A stretch of DNA of 7,479 nt from NCBI GenBank assembly GCA_003503355.1, contig DOCS01000081.1, positions 4,387 through 11,865 on the forward strand. The letters are read 5' to 3'. The translations under genes and the position numbers were made by a program. Positions 1 through 6,760 of the stretch are shown piece after piece. The DNA comes from Opitutia bacterium. Its GTDB lineage: Bacteria > Verrucomicrobiota > Verrucomicrobiia > Opitutales > Coraliomargaritaceae. Every line of letters starts with the position of its first letter. The first letter of the stretch is position 1. Under the pieces are notes generated by a model, which was given only the letters and a program-made list of their open reading frames with translations, did no database searches and was not told the origin of the DNA.

Positions 1-1307
1 GCCTGCCGGATCCACCAGGTTGCATAGGTCGAGAACTTGTAACCGCGGCGGTATTCGAATTTCTCAACCGCTTTCATCAAGCCCATGTTACCTTCTTGAA
101 TCAAGTCGAGGAAGGAGAGTCCGCGGTTGGTGTATTTCTTGGCGATCGAAATCACTAGACGGAGGTTGGCTTCAACCATCTCGGTCTTGGCCTTATGTGC
201 CTGGCGCATGCCGGTGCGCACTTCGCGGACGATCTCCATTAACTCGCGCGCATCCATTTTGAACTCAAGCGTGATCTCTCCGAGGCGTTCCTCAATCGTT
301 TTGATGTCGACTTTCTTTTTGCGACGAGTGGAGACCTTCTCAGCCGATTCGATGTCGTCGTAGTGGTCTGTGATTTCACGGTAGACCGGAGTGAGGTCGT
401 TCACGAAATCTTCAAAAACTTTAAGCTTTAGGCAGTATTTACGCAGTAAAATGTGCAGTTCGCCCTCGTATTTTTTCATGCGTGTACGTGCACGCTTGGC
501 GTTCGGCTGGCTGGTGGCGTTGAGTTGGCTGTCCCACGCGGCGTAAATACGCTCGCCGAGCTTGTGTGCTTGCTCTAGGAGCTTTGGCAGGCTTTCGAAG
601 TAGATTTCACGGCTTTCGATTTTCTTGTCGAGCACCACCCGGTCGAAACGCTCTTCGCGGTTGAGCAGTTTTTGTACGACATTGTTTTGAAATTCGAGTG
701 TCAGTGCTGTTGAAAATAGCGCATCTTGCGCACGCAATTCCGCTTTCTCAATGCGTTTTGAAATCGCCACTTCCTCCTCGCGTGTGAGCAAGGGCACTTG
801 TCCCATTTGCTTCAGATACATTCGGACGGGATCATCGAGAATGTCATTCTGTGAGGTGCGGACTTCTTTTTCCTCGGTTTCTTCCTGGCGGGCTTTGTAG
901 GCTTCGACTTCGTTGTCGTCTAGGATTTCAACTTCAAGGTTTTGAAGGATGGAAATGATATTTTCGATTTCCTCAGGATTGTTGACGCTGCCGGGCAGGG
1001 CTGCGTTGATGTCCTTATACGTGAGGAAACCCTGTTCTTTGGAAAGGCGAATCAGAGTGCGTATACGCTCATTTAGCTTCTCCTGGGCCTTGGGAGACAA
1101 GCTGCGTTTCTTTGGGGCGGCCTTTTCGATCTGCTCGTTGATGTCTTCCGCGGTGACTGCGGTCGCCTCGGTGCTGGCAGCTTTAGCAGCCGGTGCTTTT
1201 TTTGCAGCAGTTTTCTTAGCCGGTGCTTTCTTTTTGGCAGTTTTTTTGGCTGCAGTTTTCTTGGCAACAGTCTTCTTTTTGGCGGTGGTCTTTTTCGCTG
1301 CGGGCAT
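1..1307 (-). CDS. rpoD: RNA polymerase primary sigma factor (sigma-70/RpoD), C-terminus cut by window edge
   Basis: Group 1 sigma factor that directs RNA polymerase to housekeeping promoters. 435 complete codons are present; the gene continues past the left edge, so the rest of region 2 and regions 3 and 4 are not seen. Reading from the ATG at 1307: a lysine/alanine-rich tail (residues 1-42); a region 1.1-like segment (about 75-135, including [16 protein letters not shown]); region 1.2 (about 158-190, [20 protein letters not shown]); a charged helical non-conserved region (about 190-370); and region 2 from 377 ([19 protein letters not shown], then [14 protein letters not shown] and [16 protein letters not shown]). 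Region 2 is almost identical to that of E. coli sigma-70, including the aromatic residues used in promoter melting. Presence of regions 1.1, 1.2 and the long non-conserved insert argues for the primary rather than an alternative sigma. It follows dnaG by 31 bases, probably cotranscribed. No Shine-Dalgarno sequence precedes the ATG. The lysine-rich tail is unusual. Confidence 0.97.
   Translation of the reverse strand, partial: MPAAKKTTAKKKTVAKKTAAKKTAKKKAPAKKTAAKKAPAAKAASTEATAVTAEDINEQIEKAAPKKRSLSPKAQEKLNERIRTLIRLSKEQGFLTYKDINAALPGSVNNPEEIENIISILQNLEVEILDDNEVEAYKARQEETEEKEVRTSQNDILDDPVRMYLKQMGQVPLLTREEEVAISKRIEKAELRAQDALFSTALTLEFQNNVVQKLLNREERFDRVVLDKKIESREIYFESLPKLLEQAHKLGERIYAAWDSQLNATSQPNAKRARTRMKKYEGELHILLRKYCLKLKVFEDFVNDLTPVYREITDHYDDIESAEKVSTRRKKKVDIKTIEERLGEITLEFKMDARELMEIVREVRTGMRQAHKAKTEMVEANLRLVISIAKKYTNRGLSFLDLIQEGNMGLMKAVEKFEYRRGYKFSTYATWWIRQ
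1182..1295 (-). repeat. Lysine-rich degenerate repeat encoding the N-terminal tail of RpoD
   Basis: Codons 5-42 of rpoD form a degenerate tandem array of units such as [15 protein letters not shown] and AKKAP. I count 17 lysines in the first 42 residues, the rest being almost only alanine, threonine and proline, with no acidic residue. The DNA shows matching reiterated blocks (for example ttagccggtgctttc and tagcagccggtgcttt on the plus strand). The composition resembles histone H1 C-terminal tails and the tails of some bacterial HU or Hc1-like proteins. Such repeats may vary in length between strains by slippage; that is inference. Confidence 0.85.
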
Positions 1308-1309
1308 AA

Positions 1310-1328
1310 TGTGTGTGGCGTGTGTGTG
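1310..1328 (-). repeat. CA-dinucleotide-rich spacer between dnaG and rpoD
   Basis: The 31-base gap between the dnaG stop and the rpoD ATG is dominated by alternating CA on the coding (minus) strand: two short CA runs split by a GCC triplet. It holds no purine-rich ribosome binding site and no terminator hairpin. Its role is unknown; an unstructured leader could favour SD-independent initiation, and such a run could also change length by slippage. Confidence 0.6.
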
Positions 1329-1338
1329 AACTGCTTGT

Positions 1339-3171
1339 TTAAATTTCGAGCTGGTGGGGATTCGCGAGTGCGTTACGCGCTTCTTTGGCTTTGCGCATGA
1401 TGCTCGTTTGTTTGTCTGGGGAAGCGTTTGCTACTTGTTGCGTGAGGGCTTTTAGCTGATTCTTTAAGTAGTTGATGTAGATGTAGTTGATTTGTTTGTT
1501 GATCTCTGTCTCTGCGAGGTCGGTATCGATATTTAGGTCTCTGGAGTGCAAGTCCGCCAACAGTTGCCTATCTTCAATGGTTTCGATGAGATTCTCGATG
1601 TTGGACGTGTCTTCGATGAGGCCCTCGCGCAGTTCAGCAAGAACACGTTGCAGCAAGCGCCCGGCTGGGGATGCTTTATTAATCCAATCGTAATCAATTA
1701 TTTCTGAGATTGCAGCGCTATGTGCGGGAAAGTGTAAAACGAGCCAAAGTAGCTCCCACGTTCCCTGTGTCAATAGCGTGTCTCGCGCGACTTTTGGAGT
1801 CGGTTTGGGCTGATCTTGGCCTTGACGATAAGTCTGCGGCTTGGGCACTTTTTTGAAATCAATCAGTGCTGCGTGTGTATCGACATTGAGCATTTTCGAT
1901 GCCGCCTGAATATAATCCTCACGCGCGACTTCGGATGGGACGTGCTGCAATAAGTCGAACACGTTGCGCAGTGCGGTGGTTTTCTCGTGGGTGGTCGGTG
2001 CTCGGTCTTCGGGGAGGCTTTCTGAAACGGCGAGCTCGATGGCACTGCGTGCATTCACGCGGAGCGGTTCCAGAGCGGCGGCGCCGTGTTCGCGCAGCAG
2101 GTCATCGGGGTCGGATTTCTCGGGCAGGAGTAAAAAGCGAAATTCTAGCCCGGCTTTGAAGGCCAGCGGTAGCGTGCGCAGCGCGGCTTTGCGTCCGGCT
2201 TTGTCGCCATCGAGCAGGCACTCGACCGAGCTGGGCTGGTAGCGGCGCATCAGGTGGAGCTGGTCGTCGGTGATCGCTGTGCCTTGCGGCGCGACCGCGG
2301 TGTGCAGACCCACCGACCAGCAGCGAATCGCGTCGAGTTGCCCTTCGACCATGAGGAAGCTGCCGCCTTCTTTTAAATGCGTGCGGGCATGGTCCATGCC
2401 GAATAGAATGCGCCCCTTATGGAAAATCTGCGTCTCGGGCGAGTTGATATATTTCGCCTCGCGAGCGGGGTCATCTTCCGGGGTCTGCGCCAATTGGCGG
2501 GCGGTAAAGGCGACCACGCGGCCTTGTACGTCGCGAATCGGCACCATTAGACGGCCACGGAAGCGGGATTTGAAATTTTCGTGATAATTCTCGTTGTCGC
2601 GTGCGAAGAAGAGTCCGCATTGACGCATGGCTTCGGCGGGAATGCCGCGCTCTTTAAAGTAGAGGGCGAGGGCGTTGCGTGCCGCGGGGGCGTAGCCAAT
2701 CTTGACCTCATCCGCAGTCTCCATGGTGAAGCCGCGCTGCTCCTGCCAATAGCTGCGCACTGGCGCGGCTTCTTCGGATTCGAGGAACTGTTTGTGGAAC
2801 CAGGTGGTGGCGAGTTCGTGGATTTCGAAGATTTGTTTGCGCAGTGAGACTTGCTCGCGAGAGGGGCCACCTGCTTCGTACTCCAAAGTGATGTTAAACT
2901 TCTTGGCGATAAACTCGATTGCTTCGGGGAACTCGAGGTTTTCGACCTTCATTATAAAGGTGAAGCAATCACCGCCTTCGCCAGTACTGAAGCATTTATA
3001 GAAACCACGATCGGGATGGACGTAGAACGACGGCGTTTTTTCCTGCGTAAAGGGGCTGAGTCCTTTCCACGATTTACCCGCCCGCTTGAGTTCGACGTAG
3101 GGAGAGACGATATCCACCAGGTTCACCTGATGTTTGATCGTTTCGACTGATTTTTGCGCGATGCGTGCCAC
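1339..3171 (-). CDS. dnaG: DNA primase DnaG with a degenerate zinc-binding domain
   Basis: Synthesises RNA primers at the replication fork in partnership with the DnaB helicase. 610 residues, normal for the family. Order: N-terminal CHC2-type fold (about 1-100, with PF..EKTPSF and [13 protein letters not shown]); catalytic core (about 115-365) with the basic motif around [15 protein letters not shown] (200-214) and [15 protein letters not shown] (240-254); TOPRIM motifs VEGQLD (E276, D280), LDGDKAG (D321, D323) and SDPDD (D354, D356), so the metal-binding acidic residues are intact; then a linker and a less conserved C-terminal region (about 390-610) expected to hold the helicase-binding domain. 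By alignment with the E. coli zinc ribbon, ligands C40, H43 and C64 are S39, T42 and T63 here; only C60 (C61) remains. The start is GTG at 3171: an in-frame TAA lies two codons upstream and the next ATG is at residue 75. No Shine-Dalgarno is visible. It lies between the TPR lipoprotein gene and rpoD on the same strand. Confidence 0.97.
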   Translation of the reverse strand: MARIAQKSVETIKHQVNLVDIVSPYVELKRAGKSWKGLSPFTQEKTPSFYVHPDRGFYKCFSTGEGGDCFTFIMKVENLEFPEAIEFIAKKFNITLEYEAGGPSREQVSLRKQIFEIHELATTWFHKQFLESEEAAPVRSYWQEQRGFTMETADEVKIGYAPAARNALALYFKERGIPAEAMRQCGLFFARDNENYHENFKSRFRGRLMVPIRDVQGRVVAFTARQLAQTPEDDPAREAKYINSPETQIFHKGRILFGMDHARTHLKEGGSFLMVEGQLDAIRCWSVGLHTAVAPQGTAITDDQLHLMRRYQPSSVECLLDGDKAGRKAALRTLPLAFKAGLEFRFLLLPEKSDPDDLLREHGAAALEPLRVNARSAIELAVSESLPEDRAPTTHEKTTALRNVFDLLQHVPSEVAREDYIQAASKMLNVDTHAALIDFKKVPKPQTYRQGQDQPKPTPKVARDTLLTQGTWELLWLVLHFPAHSAAISEIIDYDWINKASPAGRLLQRVLAELREGLIEDTSNIENLIETIEDRQLLADLHSRDLNIDTDLAETEINKQINYIYINYLKNQLKALTQQVANASPDKQTSIMRKAKEARNALANPHQLEI

Positions 3172-3202
3172 GTGTTATTTTTTTAGAAGGCGGGGGATGC
3201 TC

Positions 3203-3240
3203 AAAAACTTCGCTATCGGTGGAGTTTTTGTTAGCGAAGT
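3203..3240 (-). terminator. Terminator-like hairpin overlapping the TPR gene stop codon, upstream of dnaG
   Basis: On the minus strand a perfect 9-bp inverted repeat, ACTTCGCTA (3240-3232) and TAGCGAAGT (3215-3207), encloses a 16-base loop and is followed at once by a run of five T ending at 3203. This is the layout of an intrinsic terminator, although the loop is long and the stem is not GC-rich. Most of the stop codon of the upstream gene lies in the left arm. An alternative 8-bp pairing, CAAAAACT (3230-3223) with AGTTTTTG (3209-3202), uses the loop and the T run and excludes the first hairpin. The position, 31 bases ahead of the dnaG start, recalls the E. coli rpsU-dnaG arrangement, where a terminator keeps primase expression low. 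Confidence 0.5.
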
Positions 3241-4949
3241 CGGGCTAAGGCGGTTTCGGCTTCAGCGTTAAGCGGGTGGTTGGGGGCGAGTTCGATGAAA
3301 CGCTGGTAGAGTGTGCGTGAGGCCGATTTGTTCCCGGAAATACGTTCGTAGCCACGGGCGAGGGAGAGTGCGATCTCGGCGCTGCGGGGAAAGCGGTCGT
3401 AGGCACTTTCTAGCTCAGCTAGGAAGTCGTCGGATTGCTTGGTGTATTGAATGACTCGGAGGTAATCGAGGGTGTACGCGGTCTGATCAGGGGCCAGGCG
3501 CATTGCCTCGAGTGCGGTTGTTTCGGCGTTTTTGGTCTGGCCGTCCATCAGGTACACGCGGGAGAGGTTGTTCCAGATGTCGGCTTGAGTATTCGCGCGG
3601 CCGAGTGCTTGCCAGTAAAGTGTGATGGCGTTTTTGAATGCGTCCTCGTCGGTGGCTTGTTCGGCGTCCGCGAGCAGTTCTTCGAGGCTGCGCGGTGTCG
3701 CTGCGGGGCGGATGGGGGATGGAGTGCCCCGGTTTACCTCTGTGTTCTCGGGCTGAAAGCTGTCGGCTGGATCGCCCGCGTTTGTGCTGTTCACGGCATA
3801 GTTAATGGACGTTGCGGGAGTCTGTTGATCGTAGTTGACTTCGATACTGAGCTCGGGTTCGGCGGGTTCGATTGCGATATTTGGGTCGAAGGCGACGATT
3901 TTACCTTGGCGCGCAGGAGCGGTTACTGCTTCGACCGAAGAGACGGTTTCCAGTGCCGGTGCGTCCGCCATTGCTTCTGCGTGCTGCATGTCCTTTATGA
4001 TCTGTGCTTTGCCTGATGTAGCGCTGCCGGCTTCAGTTGTCGTGCTTGTATGCGTGTCGGGCTTTACGTGGGCTGGAGTGGCTGCGGTGTCGGTGTCGCT
4101 CTTAGCCGCTTCCGTTTGTTCTTCAGTTTCTGAGGCTGCATTCGCTTTGTCGAGTTCGGCTTGCATGGCTGCTTGAGCACTGCGCCAACCTTGCAATTCG
4201 CCGCGGGCGCTGGCCCACCTGCTGGCATCGATTGCTCCCGGGAATTGTTGGTCGAGCTGGGCGATCGCGGCTTCGGCCGCGACCCAATTTTGGTTGCGCA
4301 GCTGAATTTCGAGTAGACCAAATAGCGCGGTTAGGGCGTTGGGGTCGTCACTGTTGGCTGCGATGCTGTACCAGCGCTCCGCTTGAGGCAGGTTGTCGAG
4401 CTGTCTAAACAGGGTGCCGATGGCGACTGCTGTTTCAGGGGCGGGAGTGCTTTGCTCCGGATGGACCCCTTTCAAATAGGCGTCGAGGGCCGGTTGCGTT
4501 TGTTGTGCTTCGGCGCGGAACTCGCCGAGGCGCCGCCATAGCTCGGCGGTGATGGCGTCGGGTTCGGCTTTGACGAGTGCCTCGAGTAATTCGGCGGCAG
4601 CGCCCGATTGCTGGGCGTTTTCCTGGGCGCGGTAGGTTTGATACAGCAGTTCAACGTCATCCGGGTTGAGCGCGTATGCGGCGCTCAAGTAGAAGGCGGC
4701 TTCGGCGGTGTTGCCGAGCGCTTGGTGAATGTCACCGATTTGGCGAAGAATCTCAGCGTCATTGGGGAATTCGGCGGACAGTGTATCCAAGTTGGCCAAA
4801 GCAGTTGTGTGGTCTCCGGCAGCCTGTAACTCGGCGGCTTGTTGTAGACGTTTAGCTTTCTTTTCTTCGGGACCACTGCAACCTGCGAGAAGAACGTAGG
4901 TCAGTGAGAGAAGAATGAAGATTACTTTTTTGAGGTTTGCCTTTGGCAT
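3231..4949 (-). CDS. TPR-repeat lipoprotein
   Basis: Predicted envelope lipoprotein of 572 residues from the ATG at 4949. The start gives a compact lipoprotein signal: a basic n-region (MPKANLKK), a hydrophobic core (VIFILLSLTYV) and the lipobox LLAGC, with acylation at C24. A GTG further upstream (4997) is in frame but would add 16 residues ahead of this signal. After the lipobox come tetratricopeptide-like helical pairs (about 30-265; typical patterns are QAAGDHTTALANLDTLSAEF and IGDIHQALGNTAEAAFYLSA). A Thr/Ala/Glu/Pro-rich low-complexity linker of about 150 residues (268-418) follows, then a second TPR block (420-572) ending in a classic unit around LARGYERISGNKSASRTLYQ. TPR arrays mediate protein-protein contacts, so a scaffold or assembly role in the periplasm is likely, but the partner cannot be told. 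The family is not one I can name. Transcribed toward dnaG, 59 bases away, with a terminator-like hairpin between. Confidence 0.85.
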   Translation of the reverse strand: MPKANLKKVIFILLSLTYVLLAGCSGPEEKKAKRLQQAAELQAAGDHTTALANLDTLSAEFPNDAEILRQIGDIHQALGNTAEAAFYLSAAYALNPDDVELLYQTYRAQENAQQSGAAAELLEALVKAEPDAITAELWRRLGEFRAEAQQTQPALDAYLKGVHPEQSTPAPETAVAIGTLFRQLDNLPQAERWYSIAANSDDPNALTALFGLLEIQLRNQNWVAAEAAIAQLDQQFPGAIDASRWASARGELQGWRSAQAAMQAELDKANAASETEEQTEAAKSDTDTAATPAHVKPDTHTSTTTEAGSATSGKAQIIKDMQHAEAMADAPALETVSSVEAVTAPARQGKIVAFDPNIAIEPAEPELSIEVNYDQQTPATSINYAVNSTNAGDPADSFQPENTEVNRGTPSPIRPAATPRSLEELLADAEQATDEDAFKNAITLYWQALGRANTQADIWNNLSRVYLMDGQTKNAETTALEAMRLAPDQTAYTLDYLRVIQYTKQSDDFLAELESAYDRFPRSAEIALSLARGYERISGNKSASRTLYQRFIELAPNHPLNAEAETALARLR

Positions 4950-5037
4950 AAGCAGCAATTTGTTGCGAGAGGTGTGTATTTGTAGAGATAAGCTCACAGC
5001 GTTGCCGTCACTCTCGTATCCCTTGTTTGGGTGTCAA
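4950..5037. promoter_or_regulatory. Divergent intergenic region between the TPR lipoprotein and DUF362-like genes
   Basis: These 88 bases separate two head-to-head genes and must contain, or lie next to, both promoters unless these are inside the coding regions. On the minus strand a perfect -35 hexamer TTGACA lies at 5037-5032, but nothing close to TATAAT sits at 16-18 bases from it (best is GAGAGT, 3 of 6), so the promoter is not assigned. For the plus strand I see no convincing pair of boxes. There is no clear operator palindrome. Confidence 0.35.
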
Positions 5038-6189
5038 GTGGATAGGCGGACGCGACGCCTTGATTTGGGGGGCAGCCGCGGGTTGGTCTTGGCATGCGTT
5101 CTAGTTAGTTCTTTGCTCGGGGCGATGGTTTCGGGTGCGCAGCAGGCATTGCCACCGCGCGCGCCACTGGGGTTAGTTTGGGAGGCTTCGCTGTCAGCCG
5201 ATGGTCTGTATTCTGCTCAGGTGGCGACTTTAGTCGATGCCTACGAGACCACTGTCGCCAGCAGGCTCGCTCCTGGAGTGCGAGGGCAGGTCGGTTTGAA
5301 GGTAAATACGCGCGGAGGACGTGGGTTGAGCACGCCGTTGCCACTTTTGCGCGCCGTGATTGAGGCTTTGCAGGTGCGTGGGTTTTCCCGCGAGCGTATT
5401 TTAATCGTCGATTATTCCGCCTATGATTTGCGCCAGGCGGGGATTTTACCTCCGCTTAGTCTCGATGTGGCGCGCTTTGAGGGATGTCCTGTTTTGGCTT
5501 TGGATAGTGAACGTCACTATGACGTAGATTGGTTTTATGACAGCCCACTGCCCCCCACCTTGCAGCAGGAGCCGCAATTCTTTTCTGGGGCGGGGCAGGG
5601 GCGCTCGTTAGCCGCAGGGGCGGAAGCGCGAAAAAGTTTTTTGCCAGCACCGCTGTTGTTTGAGGTGGATTTTTGGATTAATTTGGCGGTCGGCGTGGAT
5701 GATGTTACTTTAGGCGTGGATGGCGCACTGGCAAATGCGACCTTGTGGAATGTGAGTAACAGCCAGCGGTTTTTGGATAATTTGGCAACGGCGTCGGCCG
5801 CGGTGGCCGAGATTGCTGCCATTCCGGAACTGCAAGAACGCATGGTACTGCATTTTATTTCACTGGAGCGCTATCAGTTTATCGGCGGGCCTCGTTTTAA
5901 GTCGCTTTATACGCGCTCGGAGCCGCGCGTTTGGATGAGCAGTGATCCGGTGGCGCTGGATCGCTTGCTGTTTGACCGGATGAATGCGGTCCGACTCTTG
6001 GAGGGATTTCCTGAGATTGCTCCTCTGCCGCGTCAGTTGCCGTTTGCAGCCAGTCTCGGTTTGGGGGTGTTTGAGAAATCGAGGATTTGTATTCGACCTG
6101 TGTCCCTCGTTGCGGATCCAAATGAGGGCGTCTTACCCTCGGATTCCGATGGGCTTGAGGTGGCGCCCGCTGCTGAGCAGACAGAATAA
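5038..6189 (+). CDS. Exported DUF362-like protein
   Basis: A 383-residue protein from the GTG at 5038. The open frame continues upstream to an ATG at 4915, but that part would overlap the divergent lipoprotein's start and reads as non-natural sequence. The GTG instead gives a standard signal peptide: basic n-region (MDRRTRRL), hydrophobic core (LVLACVLVSSLLGAMV, 16-31) and a likely cleavage near SGAQQA. The arginine pairs hint at Tat export but do not match its consensus. TTG codons at 5065, 5083 and 5089 are alternative starts. The mature part has the pattern I associate with DUF362: VGLKVNTRGGRGLSTP (85-100), a following helix and strand ending in ILIVDYS, then FWINLAVGVDDVTLGVDGAL (212-231), NATLWNVSN (233-241) and SSDPVALDRLLFDRMNAVR (301-319). 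No ferredoxin-type cysteine cluster is present, unlike many DUF362 proteins. Biochemical function unknown; it acts outside the cytoplasm. It is followed by nuoA after 59 bases. Confidence 0.75.
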   Translation: MDRRTRRLDLGGSRGLVLACVLVSSLLGAMVSGAQQALPPRAPLGLVWEASLSADGLYSAQVATLVDAYETTVASRLAPGVRGQVGLKVNTRGGRGLSTPLPLLRAVIEALQVRGFSRERILIVDYSAYDLRQAGILPPLSLDVARFEGCPVLALDSERHYDVDWFYDSPLPPTLQQEPQFFSGAGQGRSLAAGAEARKSFLPAPLLFEVDFWINLAVGVDDVTLGVDGALANATLWNVSNSQRFLDNLATASAAVAEIAAIPELQERMVLHFISLERYQFIGGPRFKSLYTRSEPRVWMSSDPVALDRLLFDRMNAVRLLEGFPEIAPLPRQLPFAASLGLGVFEKSRICIRPVSLVADPNEGVLPSDSDGLEVAPAAEQTE

Positions 6190-6248
6190 TTTCATTTGTT
6201 GGCAGAAACGCCTTGAACTGAGGCGCAAAGCCTTCTTCTTTCCATAGT
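6190..6248 (+). other. Spacer between the DUF362-like gene and nuoA with small competing hairpins
   Basis: The spacer holds an inverted repeat CGCCT (6209-6213) and AGGCG (6221-6225), and a second possible pairing of AGGC (6221-6224) with GCCT (6230-6233) that is followed by a pyrimidine stretch (TCTTCTTTCC). Both stems are only four or five base pairs. There is no ribosome binding site within 15 bases of the nuoA ATG. I do not claim a terminator here; cotranscription of the two genes remains open. Confidence 0.25.
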
Positions 6249-6623
6249 ATGCAGATCGCGGACTATTATCCGATTCTTATTCAGTTTTTTATCGCTACCA
6301 GTATTGGTGTGGTGGTTCTTGTGGCTTCGCATATCTTCGGACAGCGTGGCACGCCCAACCCGACTAAGGACTCGCCTTACGAGTGCGGTATGTTGGCCCA
6401 AGGCTCGGGCCATGCGCGTTTCGCGGTGAAATTCTATGTCACCGCGATGCTCTTTATTTTGTTTGATATCGAAGTGGTATTCCTGATTCCGTGGGTTCTC
6501 GTCTTTCGCGAATTTCTCGCCGTGAACCTGCCGATCCTGATGCCGATTTTCTTTTTCTTGTTCGTGCTGGTCCTTGGGCTTATCTACGAGTTGAAGAAGG
6601 GCGCGATCGAGTGGGAGCAGTAG
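6249..6623 (+). CDS. nuoA: NADH-quinone oxidoreductase subunit A (NuoA)
   Basis: Small membrane subunit of respiratory complex I (NDH-1), part of the proton-pumping arm near the quinone site. 124 residues, normal length. Three hydrophobic helices are visible: about 8-29, 59-81 and 95-113. Family hallmarks are present: the loop motif DSPYECGM with C46, the block RFAVKFYVTAMLF (57-69), and FDIEVVFLIPW (72-82) carrying the conserved acidic residues D73 and E75 inside the second helix. The C-terminus ELKKGAIEW also fits. The ATG at 6249 gives the expected short N-terminus; no Shine-Dalgarno precedes it. In most genomes nuoB follows directly, but here the next gene is unrelated and 137 bases away, so the other complex I subunits must be encoded elsewhere. 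Confidence 0.96.
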   Translation: MQIADYYPILIQFFIATSIGVVVLVASHIFGQRGTPNPTKDSPYECGMLAQGSGHARFAVKFYVTAMLFILFDIEVVFLIPWVLVFREFLAVNLPILMPIFFFLFVLVLGLIYELKKGAIEWEQ

Positions 6624-6628
6624 GGCCC

Positions 6629-6653
6629 GCAGGCTTGGCCTGTACTTTAATTT
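6629..6653 (+). terminator. Weak terminator-like hairpin after nuoA
   Basis: Six bases after the nuoA stop, GCAGGC (6629-6634) can pair with GCCTGT (6638-6643, one G-U pair) across a three-base TTG loop, followed by an interrupted T-rich tail (TACTTTAATTT). The stem is short and the tail is broken by A residues, so termination here is uncertain; however it fits the position at which the nuoA transcript would end. Confidence 0.35.
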
Positions 6654-6725
6654 GCGCGCGGTGAGTGTGCAGCACCTTCGTTGGGACGAGCGGTAATTTT
6701 TTCGTCTGTCATGGCTTTAAATATT

Positions 6726-6760
6726 TTGACAAGAGGCGATTGATTTTTTGAGAATATAAT
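6726..6760 (+). promoter_or_regulatory. Candidate promoter directly upstream of the EIIA-fusion gene
   Basis: A perfect -35 hexamer TTGACA lies at 6726-6731. With an 18-base spacer the -10 would be GAGAAT (6750-6755, 4 of 6), putting the transcription start about at the A of the ATG at 6761, which would make a leaderless mRNA. A perfect TATAAT also occurs at 6755-6760, touching the ATG, but it is 23 bases from TTGACA and would start transcription inside the gene. The rest of the 137-base gap (6624-6725) shows nothing further that I can name. Confidence 0.4.

Noticed and set aside
949..1329. Plus-strand open frame opposite the start of rpoD, with a hydrophobic Ala/Val/Phe-rich end
   Set aside because: The apparent membrane-like segment is only the antisense reading of the lysine-rich rpoD tail (AAG/AAA codons read in reverse as Phe/Leu codons).
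3435..4016. Plus-strand open frame of 193 codons inside the TPR lipoprotein gene
   Set aside because: It lies fully antisense to a well-supported gene, has no recognisable domain, and its composition (runs of Gly, Val and Cys) is that of a reverse-strand shadow of a high-GC reading frame.
4950..4997. GTG at 4997 as the lipoprotein start
   Set aside because: It would add 16 residues before an already complete lipoprotein signal; the ATG at 4949 gives a normal 23-residue signal peptide.
4915..5037. Upstream extension of the DUF362-like frame to an ATG at 4915
   Set aside because: It overlaps the divergent lipoprotein's start and signal peptide, adds 41 residues ahead of a good signal peptide, and has no ribosome binding site.
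5009..5037. Minus-strand TTGACA as a sigma-70 promoter for the lipoprotein gene
   Set aside because: The -35 hexamer is perfect but no acceptable -10 lies at 16-18 bases; the best match is 3 of 6.
6209..6233. Small competing hairpins before nuoA as an attenuator
   Set aside because: The stems are only four or five base pairs and there is no T run; this level of pairing is expected by chance.
6685..6706. GACGA/TCGTC inverted repeat in the gap after nuoA as a terminator or operator
   Set aside because: Five base pairs with a 12-base loop and no following T run; too weak to support.
6711..6743. Ten-codon open frame (ATG to TGA) upstream of the EIIA-fusion gene, considered as a leader peptide
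   Set aside because: It has no ribosome binding site, no run of a single regulatory amino acid, and overlaps the candidate -35 box, so it would be upstream of the likely transcription start.
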